DNA of 20,276 nt from IMG/VR virus record IMGVR_UViG_3300017744_000207, positions 1 to 20,276 of that record; one strand, 5' to 3'. Shown piece by piece: positions 14,526 through 20,263 of this stretch. The notes under the pieces are model-generated. The model was not told where the DNA came from and ran no database searches. It worked only from the letters and a program-made list of their open reading frames with translations. The position numbers and the translations under genes were made by a program. The DNA comes from a virus. Positions within the stretch are counted from its first letter, which is position 1. Every line of letters begins with the position of its first letter.

Positions 14526-15068
14526 TTAAGCCATTGCCATTACAAAAGATGTCTTGAAAGAACCGTTATCGTACTCAGACACAGCAGGGTCTCCTTCTTC
14601 AAAGAAGGAGAAGTTAATGTGTTGTTCGTTTAAACCTTTGAGTACCGATGTCATTTTGTTTACAGCAAACAAGGGGAACTTTGCAAAGCTTCTGATACCT
14701 TCATTCTCAGGAAAGATATCATCGTAGTTAACTAGCTCTACTTCCGCATGACTTTCTATAAAGTCTACATGTTCCTCTTGGTTATAAAGATAAGATTCTC
14801 CAGCCGTATTAAACTCAAAGCAAAGATTCTGTTTCTTTCTAACACACTGCTTAGCTGCCTTAGCATTTACATAGATTGTTGTAACAGGTTGCATTGCTTG
14901 TTGTGCAAAGAACGGACCTTTTAAAATCCCTGCAATCGCACCATCACTGGCCTTACTGATACACTGAGAACTTAGTGTTACTTCAATGTATTGTAGAGAT
15001 GCTGTCTTACCTGTCAGGTGATGTAGTAACATCATCTGATATGGGATCTCATACTTGTATATTGCCAT
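14526..15068 (-). CDS. Unknown protein, tentatively sliding-clamp-like at its C terminus
   Basis: 180 residues from ATG at 15068 (MAIYKYEIPYQ), which has AAAGGAAA ahead; upstream in-frame starts would run through the small gene before it. The sequence alternates strands and short helices. The end (VNKMTSVLKGLNEQHINFSFFEEGDPAVSEYDNG, broken by a turn, then FVMAM) resembles the last helix and strands of DNA sliding clamps, where a strand with DP follows a helix and the chain ends in an MPM-like strand. A complete clamp protomer would be longer than 180 residues, so this is weak. It precedes the repressor promoter and could otherwise be any phage accessory protein. Confidence 0.45.
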   Translation of the reverse strand: MAIYKYEIPYQMMLLHHLTGKTASLQYIEVTLSSQCISKASDGAIAGILKGPFFAQQAMQPVTTIYVNAKAAKQCVRKKQNLCFEFNTAGESYLYNQEEHVDFIESHAEVELVNYDDIFPENEGIRSFAKFPLFAVNKMTSVLKGLNEQHINFSFFEEGDPAVSEYDNGSFKTSFVMAMA

Positions 15069-15216
15069 CTTTGTTTTCCTTTCTAAGATGTTTAAGAACT
15101 CTATGTAAAGCATTCTCGCAATCATTTATAAGAAGAGTTGCTTGCGTTGTGTCTTCATTAGAATCTTTATTGAACTCTTCGATGCGGTTTATTAATCTGA
15201 TTACTTGCCCTTCCAT
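15049..15216 (-). CDS. Small helical protein of 55 residues
   Basis: ATG at 15216 with GGGGGATTA ahead, ending in TGA at 15049-15051. The product (MEGQVIRLINRIEEFNKDSN ... CENALHRVLKHLRKEN) is amphipathic helix throughout. It overlaps the next gene by 20 bases and the previous one by 50 bases, so both ends are coupled. It fills what would otherwise be a gap between two genes. No family recognised. Confidence 0.6.
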   Translation of the reverse strand: MEGQVIRLINRIEEFNKDSNEDTTQATLLINDCENALHRVLKHLRKENKDGNIQV

Positions 15217-15592
15217 TAATCCCCCTTATTGAAAAGACGCCATCCTTAGTAAACCAAACCCGGTCAAGAGGTCCAGTTACTTTCGTGTCGTCTTTAGCCC
15301 ATATAAAAGTGTTATGAAACATAGGGTTAAAGGTAATCCTCTCCGCATTAGATGGAGGTACCTCAATAAAAGTTTCGGTGTACTCGCCAACTAAGAATAC
15401 CGCTGGTGTTTTCTTTCCAGTTTCTTTAATTGTTTCAAGGGTTTTGGAATTGATTTTAGAATCAACATTAACCAGTACAAGGTTCGGAGTACGCTCATGT
15501 TTATTAATCACCTTTCTTTTGTGCCTGATAGACCAGAAGCAGTTGTGCTTTCCCCTACCTCTTCTTAGGTTACGATACACCCATACTTTCAT
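15167..15592 (-). CDS. Unknown basic phage protein (KVWVYRNL type)
   Basis: 141 residues, strongly basic, beginning MKVWVYRNLRRGRGKHNCFWSIRHKRKVI. Short phage proteins that begin KVWVYRNL and go on with a FWSIRHKGRVI-like strand pair are frequent in early regions of marine phages; their role is unknown, nucleic acid binding is possible from charge. AGGAG precedes the ATG, which overlaps the lipoprotein stop (ATGA). The last 16 codons overlap the 55-residue gene. Confidence 0.55.
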   Translation of the reverse strand: MKVWVYRNLRRGRGKHNCFWSIRHKRKVINKHERTPNLVLVNVDSKINSKTLETIKETGKKTPAVFLVGEYTETFIEVPPSNAERITFNPMFHNTFIWAKDDTKVTGPLDRVWFTKDGVFSIRGINGRASNQINKPHRRVQ

Positions 15593-15918
15593 TGTGCTCT
15601 CCTGAAAAGTTTACGTGTTTTCTTTTTGTAGTATTTCTTCTTTGGTTTTACCTTCTTCTTTTTGGAAGGGCATTTATAGAATTTCATAGGACGTTTGTAT
15701 TCTTTACGTTCGAGTCTTTTAATTGTCCTAGTAAACCCATCCGTTTTTTTATTACGTCTTTCAAATTCCGCGTTATCCAACATTCTATCTAGGGTGCGTT
15801 TCTCCCAGTAGGTCATGCATCCACAAGAGGGATCATATCTTTTAGTTCTAAGAGTTGTGCAGCCAGATAGAAGAGAGAGCCCCACTGCAAGCAGGGCTCC
15901 CTTTCCTATGGTTTCCAT
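15589..15918 (-). CDS. Small basic lipoprotein
   Basis: 109 residues: METIGKGALLAVGLSLLSGC is a type II signal peptide with the lipobox LLSGC, so Cys20 would be lipid-modified and the protein held in the cell envelope. The mature part has CGC and a very Lys/Arg-rich C terminus (KKKKVKPKKKYYKKKTRK). An early-region phage lipoprotein could serve in superinfection exclusion or envelope modification; this is inference. The start overlaps the DUF932 stop (TAATG) and the stop overlaps the next start (ATGA). Confidence 0.7.
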   Translation of the reverse strand: METIGKGALLAVGLSLLSGCTTLRTKRYDPSCGCMTYWEKRTLDRMLDNAEFERRNKKTDGFTRTIKRLERKEYKRPMKFYKCPSKKKKVKPKKKYYKKKTRKLFRRAQ

Positions 15919-16880
15919 TATGCGGCCAGAAGCATATCATTCAGCGTAGTCTCAGCCTTGCTAACAAGGTTAGAGCCACTGCCGAACAACGCGCTTTCAA
16001 AGCGGTTGCCTTGGCCACCCTTGGAAGAACGGTAGTAGTTCACATACTCTGTGACTGCGTTGTATGCAGCCCAGCCTGTGAAGCGTACACCTGGAAGGTC
16101 TTGACCCCGGCCCATAAGGTAGAGGCTTTGAAGTTTGTCTCGTGCATTCTCAGCACGCTTCTTGTTCCCCTCCTTGGGATCTGGAATCAAAGTATTAGCA
16201 AACGTATTCCAATTATCATTGGTCATCTGCGTTTGAGCCAATGCCTTAGAAAAGTCTACGACATTTGCCAAGTGTTGGTTTGCAAGTCCGAAGATATGCC
16301 GAGCCTCGTCCATACGATTACGCATGTTCCGAGTGTGGCGAACCGAGATACCTTGACCCCTACCACCTTTCAAAGCCATAGCTACGGTGTTAGCACAAAC
16401 TACACGAACGGTAGTAGGCAAACATCGCAACGCTCCTGACCCATCATGGGAGTTGTAAAGCAGGATGTACTTGTCAACCAAGTCTCCAGGCAATGCCTCG
16501 AACTCTCCAATCTTTCCAAGCACCCAAATCTTCTTACCATTACGGAGAGACCCCGCAGTGTGGTAACGCATAAGACCCTCATCGACCAAAGAGTCCATGA
16601 ACTCAAAGGCTTCTGTGTTCTGTAGAAGGTTGTAGTTCTTACCTACTACCCCAAGCACTGAGTTATCCATTGGGCGAACAACTGCCCGTTGGTCAGGGAT
16701 TTCAATTGCCTCCTCCCCTGGCTCGGTGTGAGCATACATAGCACGCTTCTCCACTTCCCACTCAAGACCCGAAGCTTCCAAAGCTTGCTTGGAGTGTACG
16801 TTTTGATCTCCAACGTAAACACCTTCTCCATGCCAAGGTACATCGCCTGCGTACATCATTGTTTCTACTGCTGCTGCCAT
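15918..16880 (-). CDS. DUF932 (phage/plasmid-like) protein
   Basis: 320 residues from ATG at 16880, which has AAGGAGAACACA ahead; an in-frame start 26 codons further up lacks a ribosome site and would overlap the ardA-like gene. The opening (MMYAGDVPWHGEGVYV), the middle (RAVVRPMDNSVLGVVGKNYNLLQNTEAFEFMDSL) and CLPTTVRVVCANTVAMAL with the downstream SVRHTRNM are those of the DUF932 family found on plasmids and phages. Its biochemical role is not established. The family often occurs near anti-restriction and mobile-element maintenance genes, as here, where the ardA-like gene is directly upstream with a 10-base gap. Confidence 0.85.
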   Translation of the reverse strand: MAAAVETMMYAGDVPWHGEGVYVGDQNVHSKQALEASGLEWEVEKRAMYAHTEPGEEAIEIPDQRAVVRPMDNSVLGVVGKNYNLLQNTEAFEFMDSLVDEGLMRYHTAGSLRNGKKIWVLGKIGEFEALPGDLVDKYILLYNSHDGSGALRCLPTTVRVVCANTVAMALKGGRGQGISVRHTRNMRNRMDEARHIFGLANQHLANVVDFSKALAQTQMTNDNWNTFANTLIPDPKEGNKKRAENARDKLQSLYLMGRGQDLPGVRFTGWAAYNAVTEYVNYYRSSKGGQGNRFESALFGSGSNLVSKAETTLNDMLLAA

Positions 16881-16890
16881 TGTGTTCTCC

Positions 16891-17394
16891 TTAAATGCAA
16901 TTCGCATTTGTAATAGTAAAAGTCTCATTTGCGAACTCAACTTCGCAAACATCACCACCTAGTTTTAGATCCCTGGTGAAAGAATCGTAGTCAAAGTAAT
17001 TCGCTAAGTCACCCATCATCTTGGGTAGATCATAGCAATCATCAATTAGTTCATATGCATAGTCACTAGCTGCACCGGGATATACACAAACGTCTTCTAG
17101 TTTTCCTTTGGCGTCTTCCAGTGTGTATCCCAGATCCTCTAACAAGTAGAGTAATGCTACTATCTCAGAAGGGTATGACAAGTTATCAATGTATTCTAAG
17201 TAGTCATTAAGATTACATGAAGTAACATCGCAATGATCAAACAAAGCTAAGTGCTTATCATCATTACCTTGGTAACTTAGTTCAACTTCTTCTACGTCAT
17301 GTTGTTTCATTTTCTTTTCAAGTGACTCTAAATCCTCGAAAAAGAAAAAAGGTTTTCCAGTATCATAAGGTGTTGCACAGAAATCATTACCCAT
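16891..17394 (-). CDS. ardA: ArdA-type antirestriction protein
   Basis: 167 residues, very acidic, the usual ArdA length (about 165). The C-terminal third (YELIDDCYDLPKMM, then ANYFDYDSFTRDLKLGG, then ETFTITNAN) matches the conserved ArdA pattern of a long helix, YxDYxxxARDL and a final strand. ArdA is an elongated dimer that mimics B-form DNA and occupies type I restriction enzymes, so incoming phage DNA escapes cleavage. The N-terminal part is divergent and has FFFF at residues 16-19. AAGGAG precedes the ATG, and a perfect inverted repeat lies just upstream (17409-17427). It is followed by the DUF932 gene. Assignment rests on pattern, length and charge. Confidence 0.7.
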   Translation of the reverse strand: MGNDFCATPYDTGKPFFFFEDLESLEKKMKQHDVEEVELSYQGNDDKHLALFDHCDVTSCNLNDYLEYIDNLSYPSEIVALLYLLEDLGYTLEDAKGKLEDVCVYPGAASDYAYELIDDCYDLPKMMGDLANYFDYDSFTRDLKLGGDVCEVEFANETFTITNANCI

Positions 17395-17408
17395 AATTTC
17401 TCCTTTGT

Positions 17409-17427
17409 ATATAGCTGTATGCTATAT
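17409..17427. promoter_or_regulatory. Inverted repeat ATATAGC-N5-GCTATAT ahead of the ardA-like gene
   Basis: Perfect 7-bp arms with a 5-base spacer, about 15 bases from the start codon and directly before the ribosome site. It could be an operator or a hairpin in the leader RNA that limits translation. Its arms differ from those of the repressor palindrome at 14474-14491, though both carry a CTAT core. Confidence 0.45.
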
Positions 17428-17442
17428 GTTTAAATAAAAATA

Positions 17443-17649
17443 TTACTTACTCTTAAATAAAGTGTGTAATAACCAAGCCATAAAACCAGAAGCTAGAACT
17501 GACATTAAGAAACCTACAGAATAACTTACTGCGTTATGGAATGTGAACAGGTTGCTAAAATCTACAAGTGTCCCAGTCCTGTAACCGAGGAAACCTGACA
17601 TGAATATTGTAAAAACTACCCATACAAATAAGGATAAGGAGTTGCTCAT
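17443..17649 (-). CDS. Small two-helix membrane protein
   Basis: 68 residues with two hydrophobic segments (SLFVWVVFTIFMSGFLGY and AVSYSVGFLMSVLASGFMAWLL) and short polar ends. The start overlaps the preceding stop (ATGA). Size and topology resemble holins or exclusion proteins, but it lies in the early block far from the lysis genes, so membrane takeover or exclusion is more likely. No family recognised. Confidence 0.5.
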   Translation of the reverse strand: MSNSLSLFVWVVFTIFMSGFLGYRTGTLVDFSNLFTFHNAVSYSVGFLMSVLASGFMAWLLHTLFKSK

Positions 17650-17954
17650 TCAGCCCACCCCTGCTGCCTAATATAATCTAGGACTTCTTCAGACACTGGT
17701 GGTTTGTCTTCTTCAATCTCACCCTTGGTCCTGAAGTCAAAGTTGCTACCGTCTAACTGGTTAGAAGCCCCATAGATAGCAGCCAAGTCTCGAAGTGACA
17801 TATTGATTGGTGCCTCTTCTAGTTTACCTAAGTTCATCCTGATGCAAAGTGACCATGCCTGTTCAGCTACATGTGCTAGTCTTGTCGCTTCACCGGATGG
17901 TGAACCAAGGTTTTGAAATACTTTACGTGCTTTTTCTACTTTATGTGAACTCAT
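17646..17954 (-). CDS. Unknown soluble protein
   Basis: 102 residues, start ATG with AAGGGGGAACA ahead. Helical N terminus (HKVEKARKVFQNLG, ATRLAHVAEQAWSL), a middle stretch MSLRDLAAIYGASNQL that could be a short helix-turn-helix-like pair, and a C-terminal PPVSEEVLDYIRQQGW. No known family. It has a possible promoter upstream and is coupled to the small membrane gene downstream. Confidence 0.5.
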   Translation of the reverse strand: MSSHKVEKARKVFQNLGSPSGEATRLAHVAEQAWSLCIRMNLGKLEEAPINMSLRDLAAIYGASNQLDGSNFDFRTKGEIEEDKPPVSEEVLDYIRQQGWAE

Positions 17955-17980
17955 ATTGTTCCCCCTTGTAGAGAGTTTAT

Positions 17981-18009
17981 ATTATAGGTGTCGGTAAATC
18001 TACCCAATA
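17981..18009 (-). promoter_or_regulatory. Possible promoter with perfect TATAAT
   Basis: Reading leftward, TATAAT (17986-17981) is a perfect -10 box 27 bases before the start codon at 17954, in a 58-base gap. The -35 region is poor (TATTGG at 17 bp or TTGGGT at 15 bp). Weak unless activated. Confidence 0.3.
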
Positions 18010-18012
18010 CTC

Positions 18013-18291
18013 CTACCGTGGACCCTGAGATGTATTACCACAAGGACAATGGAAGTCGTTACAGCATGGCCCTTCTTGGCCTTCAGGGTTTTCATCTGCA
18101 TAGTGGTTCTCTAGAAACTCACGAACAGAGCTTTGAAAAAGCTCCCACTTCTTAAATGCTTCAGGCCCCTTGGCAGATACAGCATCTTGTAAAAGTTCCC
18201 AGCCATCATCATTGATGTAATCAATAACCTCACATGTCTCTCCAAGGTTATCCATCTTCTCATCAATAAAAGCTTCAAAGTCATCAACCAT
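18013..18291 (-). CDS. Acidic protein with C-terminal cysteine knuckle
   Basis: 92 residues, strongly acidic helical body (DDFEAFIDEKMDNLG, VIDYINDDGWELL) and a C terminus with PCCNDFHCPCGN, in which four cysteines and a histidine could bind zinc. AAAGGGAG precedes the ATG. The start lies inside the end of the preceding 45-residue gene (8-base overlap). Function unknown; small acidic early proteins of phages often bind and inhibit host proteins. Confidence 0.55.
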   Translation of the reverse strand: MVDDFEAFIDEKMDNLGETCEVIDYINDDGWELLQDAVSAKGPEAFKKWELFQSSVREFLENHYADENPEGQEGPCCNDFHCPCGNTSQGPR

Positions 18292-18421
18292 TTGTATCTC
18301 CCTTTAAGATTAGTTCTACTGCTCTTCTGATCTCTTCATCAGAATACCACTCTCTTAAATTCTCAATTGTCATTACCAACGCTTGAAGGTTGGATCCTAA
18401 TGCTATGTCTTTATCTATCAT
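18284..18421 (-). CDS. Very small protein of 45 residues
   Basis: ATG at 18421 with AGAGGGATAAGCT ahead, TGA at 18284-18286. The product (MIDKDIALGSNLQALVM, IENLREWYSDEEIRRAVEL) is likely helical; its last eight bases overlap the start of the next gene. The ribosome site and tight junction argue for a real gene. Confidence 0.5.
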   Translation of the reverse strand: MIDKDIALGSNLQALVMTIENLREWYSDEEIRRAVELILKGDTNG

Positions 18422-18454
18422 AGCTTATCCCTCTTGTCTATAGATTAGGGTAAA

Positions 18455-18667
18455 TTAAAGTACCTCTACAATCTGGCTACCATAAGCCCATGCCCCATCG
18501 AAACCAATTACTAGATACTTCTTTGATTCTAATCTGGCTGCTGGTACAGGTGTACCGTACTTGCCACGCTCCTGCTTACACAGCTCAATGCGTGTGACAA
18601 CATCCTCAAGAATTGGTCCACCCCCGAAGCAGCTACGGTATCTAATCTTGTCTCCGACTCTAATCAT
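18455..18667 (-). CDS. Small beta-rich protein
   Basis: 70 residues beginning MIRVGDKIRYRSCFGGG, followed by alternating strands (VVTRIELCK, KKYLVIGFDGAW) and a hydrophobic end. The opening pattern VGDKIRYR with later IGFDGAW is that of a small SH3-like barrel, often seen in phage and ribosome-associated small proteins. The start overlaps the preceding gene by eight bases, with GGAGAAC ahead. Function unknown. Confidence 0.5.
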   Translation of the reverse strand: MIRVGDKIRYRSCFGGGPILEDVVTRIELCKQERGKYGTPVPAARLESKKYLVIGFDGAWAYGSQIVEVL

Positions 18668-18878
18668 TTAGTTCTCCTCTTTTTAATTGTTCAAAGTAAA
18701 CAAGCTTTTCTTTAATAGAATCTTTTGCTTTATTAAGAGCATAAAAAGGCGTCTCAAAGATTAACTCTTTATCCCCCTCATGGATTGAATAACTCCAAAT
18801 TTCTTTCTTTGCATAACTAATGTTCACGTAAAAAATCTTCACTTCATACGTGTCATTAACCATGTAATTCTCAACCAT
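18660..18878 (-). CDS. Unknown small protein
   Basis: 72 residues from ATG at 18878, chosen because GAGGTGG is correctly placed; an ATG at 18893 has no ribosome site. Pattern of a beta-rich front (YEVKIFYVNISYAKKEIWSY) and a helical tail (AKDSIKEKLVYFEQLKRG). Overlaps both neighbours by eight bases, so it is coupled on each side. No family recognised. Confidence 0.5.
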   Translation of the reverse strand: MVENYMVNDTYEVKIFYVNISYAKKEIWSYSIHEGDKELIFETPFYALNKAKDSIKEKLVYFEQLKRGELND

Positions 18879-19089
18879 ATGACACCACCTCATAATACAT
18901 TGCTAAGTCTAACCAAATTGTTTGATCATCTAAATAGACCAGTTGCTTCTCATACTTCACACCTTTCTCAATGTCGAAGCATATTGCAACAGCCGAAGTA
19001 AAGTCATCATTCCACTCAATGATGTTAATGATATGCCAGCCCAGCAAGGTATCATCCTTATGCCTTTCTAAAAGTTTCATACATGTCAT
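18871..19089 (-). CDS. Unknown small protein, paralogous at its start to the short ORF at 19327
   Basis: 72 residues beginning MTCMKLLERHKDDTLLGWHIINIIEW, with further strands (AVAICFDIEKG, KQLVYLDD) and an aromatic end. AGGAG precedes the ATG. The first 13 codons resemble those of the short ORF at 19327 (MTSLKLLERHKDE), about 80 percent identical over 41 bases, so one is probably a partial copy of the other. Function unknown. Confidence 0.5.
   Translation of the reverse strand: MTCMKLLERHKDDTLLGWHIINIIEWNDDFTSAVAICFDIEKGVKYEKQLVYLDDQTIWLDLAMYYEVVSYG
19049..19089 (-). repeat. Copy A of a duplicated gene start
   Basis: 41 bases from the start codon at 19089 match the 41 bases at 19287-19327 at 33 of 41 positions, with CATAAGGATGA and AAACTT kept exactly. 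Most differences are at third or conservative codon positions, so the peptide has been kept under selection in one or both copies. Confidence 0.6.
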
Positions 19090-19100
19090 GCTTTATTCTC

Positions 19101-19277
19101 CTAGTACGGGTAAAGGTAGCTACGGTCACACGCTGAACACTTTCGCCCGATCCTTGTTGTCCAACCTTCTCTTCCGTATTTAGTGTCTTTAAATTCCTCC
19201 ATATGGTGCCGGTTATCTTCACTTTTCTCACAATGAGATGCGTCTATTTCTTTTCGTTGTTCTTCAAAGTCTTTCAC
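19101..19277 (-). CDS. Small Cys/His protein of 58 residues
   Basis: GTG at 19277 with GGGGGG four bases ahead; TAG at 19101-19103. The product begins VKDFEEQRKEIDASHCEK and ends WTTRIGRKCSACDRSYLYPY. One Cys and several His in the middle plus the CSAC pair could bind zinc. GTG overlaps the stop of the 17-codon ORF upstream (GTGA). It may be made by coupling, or by a -1 shift in G_GGG_GGC, which would fuse it to MTSLKLLERHKDETGG. It explains most of the region 19104-19274. Confidence 0.5.
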   Translation of the reverse strand: MKDFEEQRKEIDASHCEKSEDNRHHMEEFKDTKYGREGWTTRIGRKCSACDRSYLYPY

Positions 19278-19327
19278 AAGCCCCCCGTCTCATCCTTATG
19301 TCTTTCAAGAAGTTTTAGGGATGTCAT
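19274..19327 (-). CDS. 17-codon ORF, coupled leader or remnant
   Basis: ATG at 19327 overlaps the stop of the preceding gene (ATGA), and the TGA at 19274 overlaps the GTG of the next one. Its peptide (MTSLKLLERHKDETGGL) copies the start of the 72-residue protein at 19089. The end contains the correctly phased heptamer G_GGG_GGC, directly before TTG TGA. It may be a leader, the front half of a frameshifted gene, or a remnant cut short by an indel in the G run. Confidence 0.4.
   Translation of the reverse strand: MTSLKLLERHKDETGGL
19287..19327 (-). repeat. Copy B of a duplicated gene start
   Basis: Partner of 19049-19089 (33 of 41 bases identical), 238 bases apart and in the same direction. 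The similarity ends where copy B enters its G run. Confidence 0.6.
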
Positions 19328-19806
19328 GCCGCCTCCTCTCTCAAATCTTCAATGAACTCATCGAGTTCTTTTGTTAACAGATCAAAACAAAACACTTCGT
19401 ATGAACAGTCAAGGTACGCATAGTGTACAGGCCCACTATTCCATTCATGTTTAGCAATATGAAACTCATCTGACTCGTAGGACTCTAAGTCCTCTGGTAG
19501 TTCAATTTCAATCTCACCAAGGATGTAGGATGCAAAGCATTTCTTTCTTGGCCAGCCTCCCAAAGCAAAGCCAAGGTTGATTTCGTACAAGGCCCCGAAG
19601 TGGCAGATATGCTCCACCACTTCGTTAACTTCCTTGTCTGTGAGTTCTTCTGTACTTGCTTCACGGATTGCATTATGCCAACGCTCTTCGTTCATTACAT
19701 AATCATCCGGTAAAAAAGTTACGAACTCCCCTGCATAATTCCCTTCGGGGTTGAGGTAATACTCATCCCGCATCTGTTCAAGGTATTCATCCAGTTTGGT
19801 TGTCAT
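19324..19806 (-). CDS. Unknown very acidic protein
   Basis: 160 residues from ATG at 19806 (MTTKLDEYLEQMRDEYY), with GGAGAAAACTG ahead; the longer start six codons up lacks a ribosome site. Asp/Glu-rich along its whole length (EELTDKEVNEVVEH, EIEIELPEDLESYESDEFH, ELDEFIEDLREEAA) with few basic residues. Such charge is typical of DNA-mimic or inhibitor proteins of phages, and the gene lies in the same block as the ardA-like gene. No family recognised; a DNA-mimic role is inference. The stop overlaps the 17-codon ORF and the start overlaps the preceding gene by 20 bases. Confidence 0.55.
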   Translation of the reverse strand: MTTKLDEYLEQMRDEYYLNPEGNYAGEFVTFLPDDYVMNEERWHNAIREASTEELTDKEVNEVVEHICHFGALYEINLGFALGGWPRKKCFASYILGEIEIELPEDLESYESDEFHIAKHEWNSGPVHYAYLDCSYEVFCFDLLTKELDEFIEDLREEAA

Positions 19807-20029
19807 CAGTTTTCTCCTCATCAAACGAGCTGTTTGATACTATACGTTCATTTGTTTTAATAAACTCGGGAAGTCCTGCCTTATCTGAGAAAAGAATGAT
19901 GACGTTTTTTAACCCTTCTGCCATATATGATATAGTTGTTACCGTATAAAGTTCGCCACACTCCCGTTGGCAATTCTCTTCATGGATAAAAATTTTCTTC
20001 TTCACGTAATGTGAACTTAAGTCAGCCAT
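19787..20029 (-). CDS. Unknown small protein
   Basis: 80 residues, start ATG with TAGGAGAACACT ahead. Basic N terminus (SSHYVKKKIFIHEEN) with CQREC, then strands and a helix (TVTTISYMAEGLKNVIILFSD, LPEFIKTNERIV) and an acidic tail (DEEKTDDNQTG). The two cysteines could bind metal with a partner. Overlaps the next gene by 20 bases. Function unknown. Confidence 0.5.
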   Translation of the reverse strand: MADLSSHYVKKKIFIHEENCQRECGELYTVTTISYMAEGLKNVIILFSDKAGLPEFIKTNERIVSNSSFDEEKTDDNQTG

Positions 20030-20038
20030 AGTGTTCTC

Positions 20039-20263
20039 CTAAATTAAAGGCATTTGTGTTTCATACTTAAGGGTTTCGTCATTCATAATCTTATGCGCTA
20101 CCTTGCAGGCATACTCATTACGACCGTCGAAGTTATTATTCGCATATTGGTCCGACTGAAATCTCAGCCATGCGTAACAAAGTTTAGAGAAAGATTGCTG
20201 AAGGGTGCGGTGTTGCTTGCCCATAATCTTACAAAACTTTTTAATGCGTGACTCGTTAGCCAT
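20039..20263 (-). CDS. Unknown basic helical protein, start near the window edge
   Basis: 74 residues from ATG at 20263. The 13 bases before it contain no clear ribosome site and the frame remains open to the window edge, so the true start may lie further right. The sequence is Lys/Arg-rich and helical (RIKKFCKIMGKQHRTLQQSFSKLCYAWLRF), with a C-terminal ACKVAHKIMND. Likely soluble; role unknown. The next gene's start is 10 bases past its stop. Confidence 0.45.
   Translation of the reverse strand: MANESRIKKFCKIMGKQHRTLQQSFSKLCYAWLRFQSDQYANNNFDGRNEYACKVAHKIMNDETLKYETQMPLI

Noticed and set aside
15855-16439. Rightward ORF of 194 codons
   Set aside because: Antisense to the DUF932 gene, which has a recognised family pattern and a strong ribosome site; the antisense product shows no recognisable domain.
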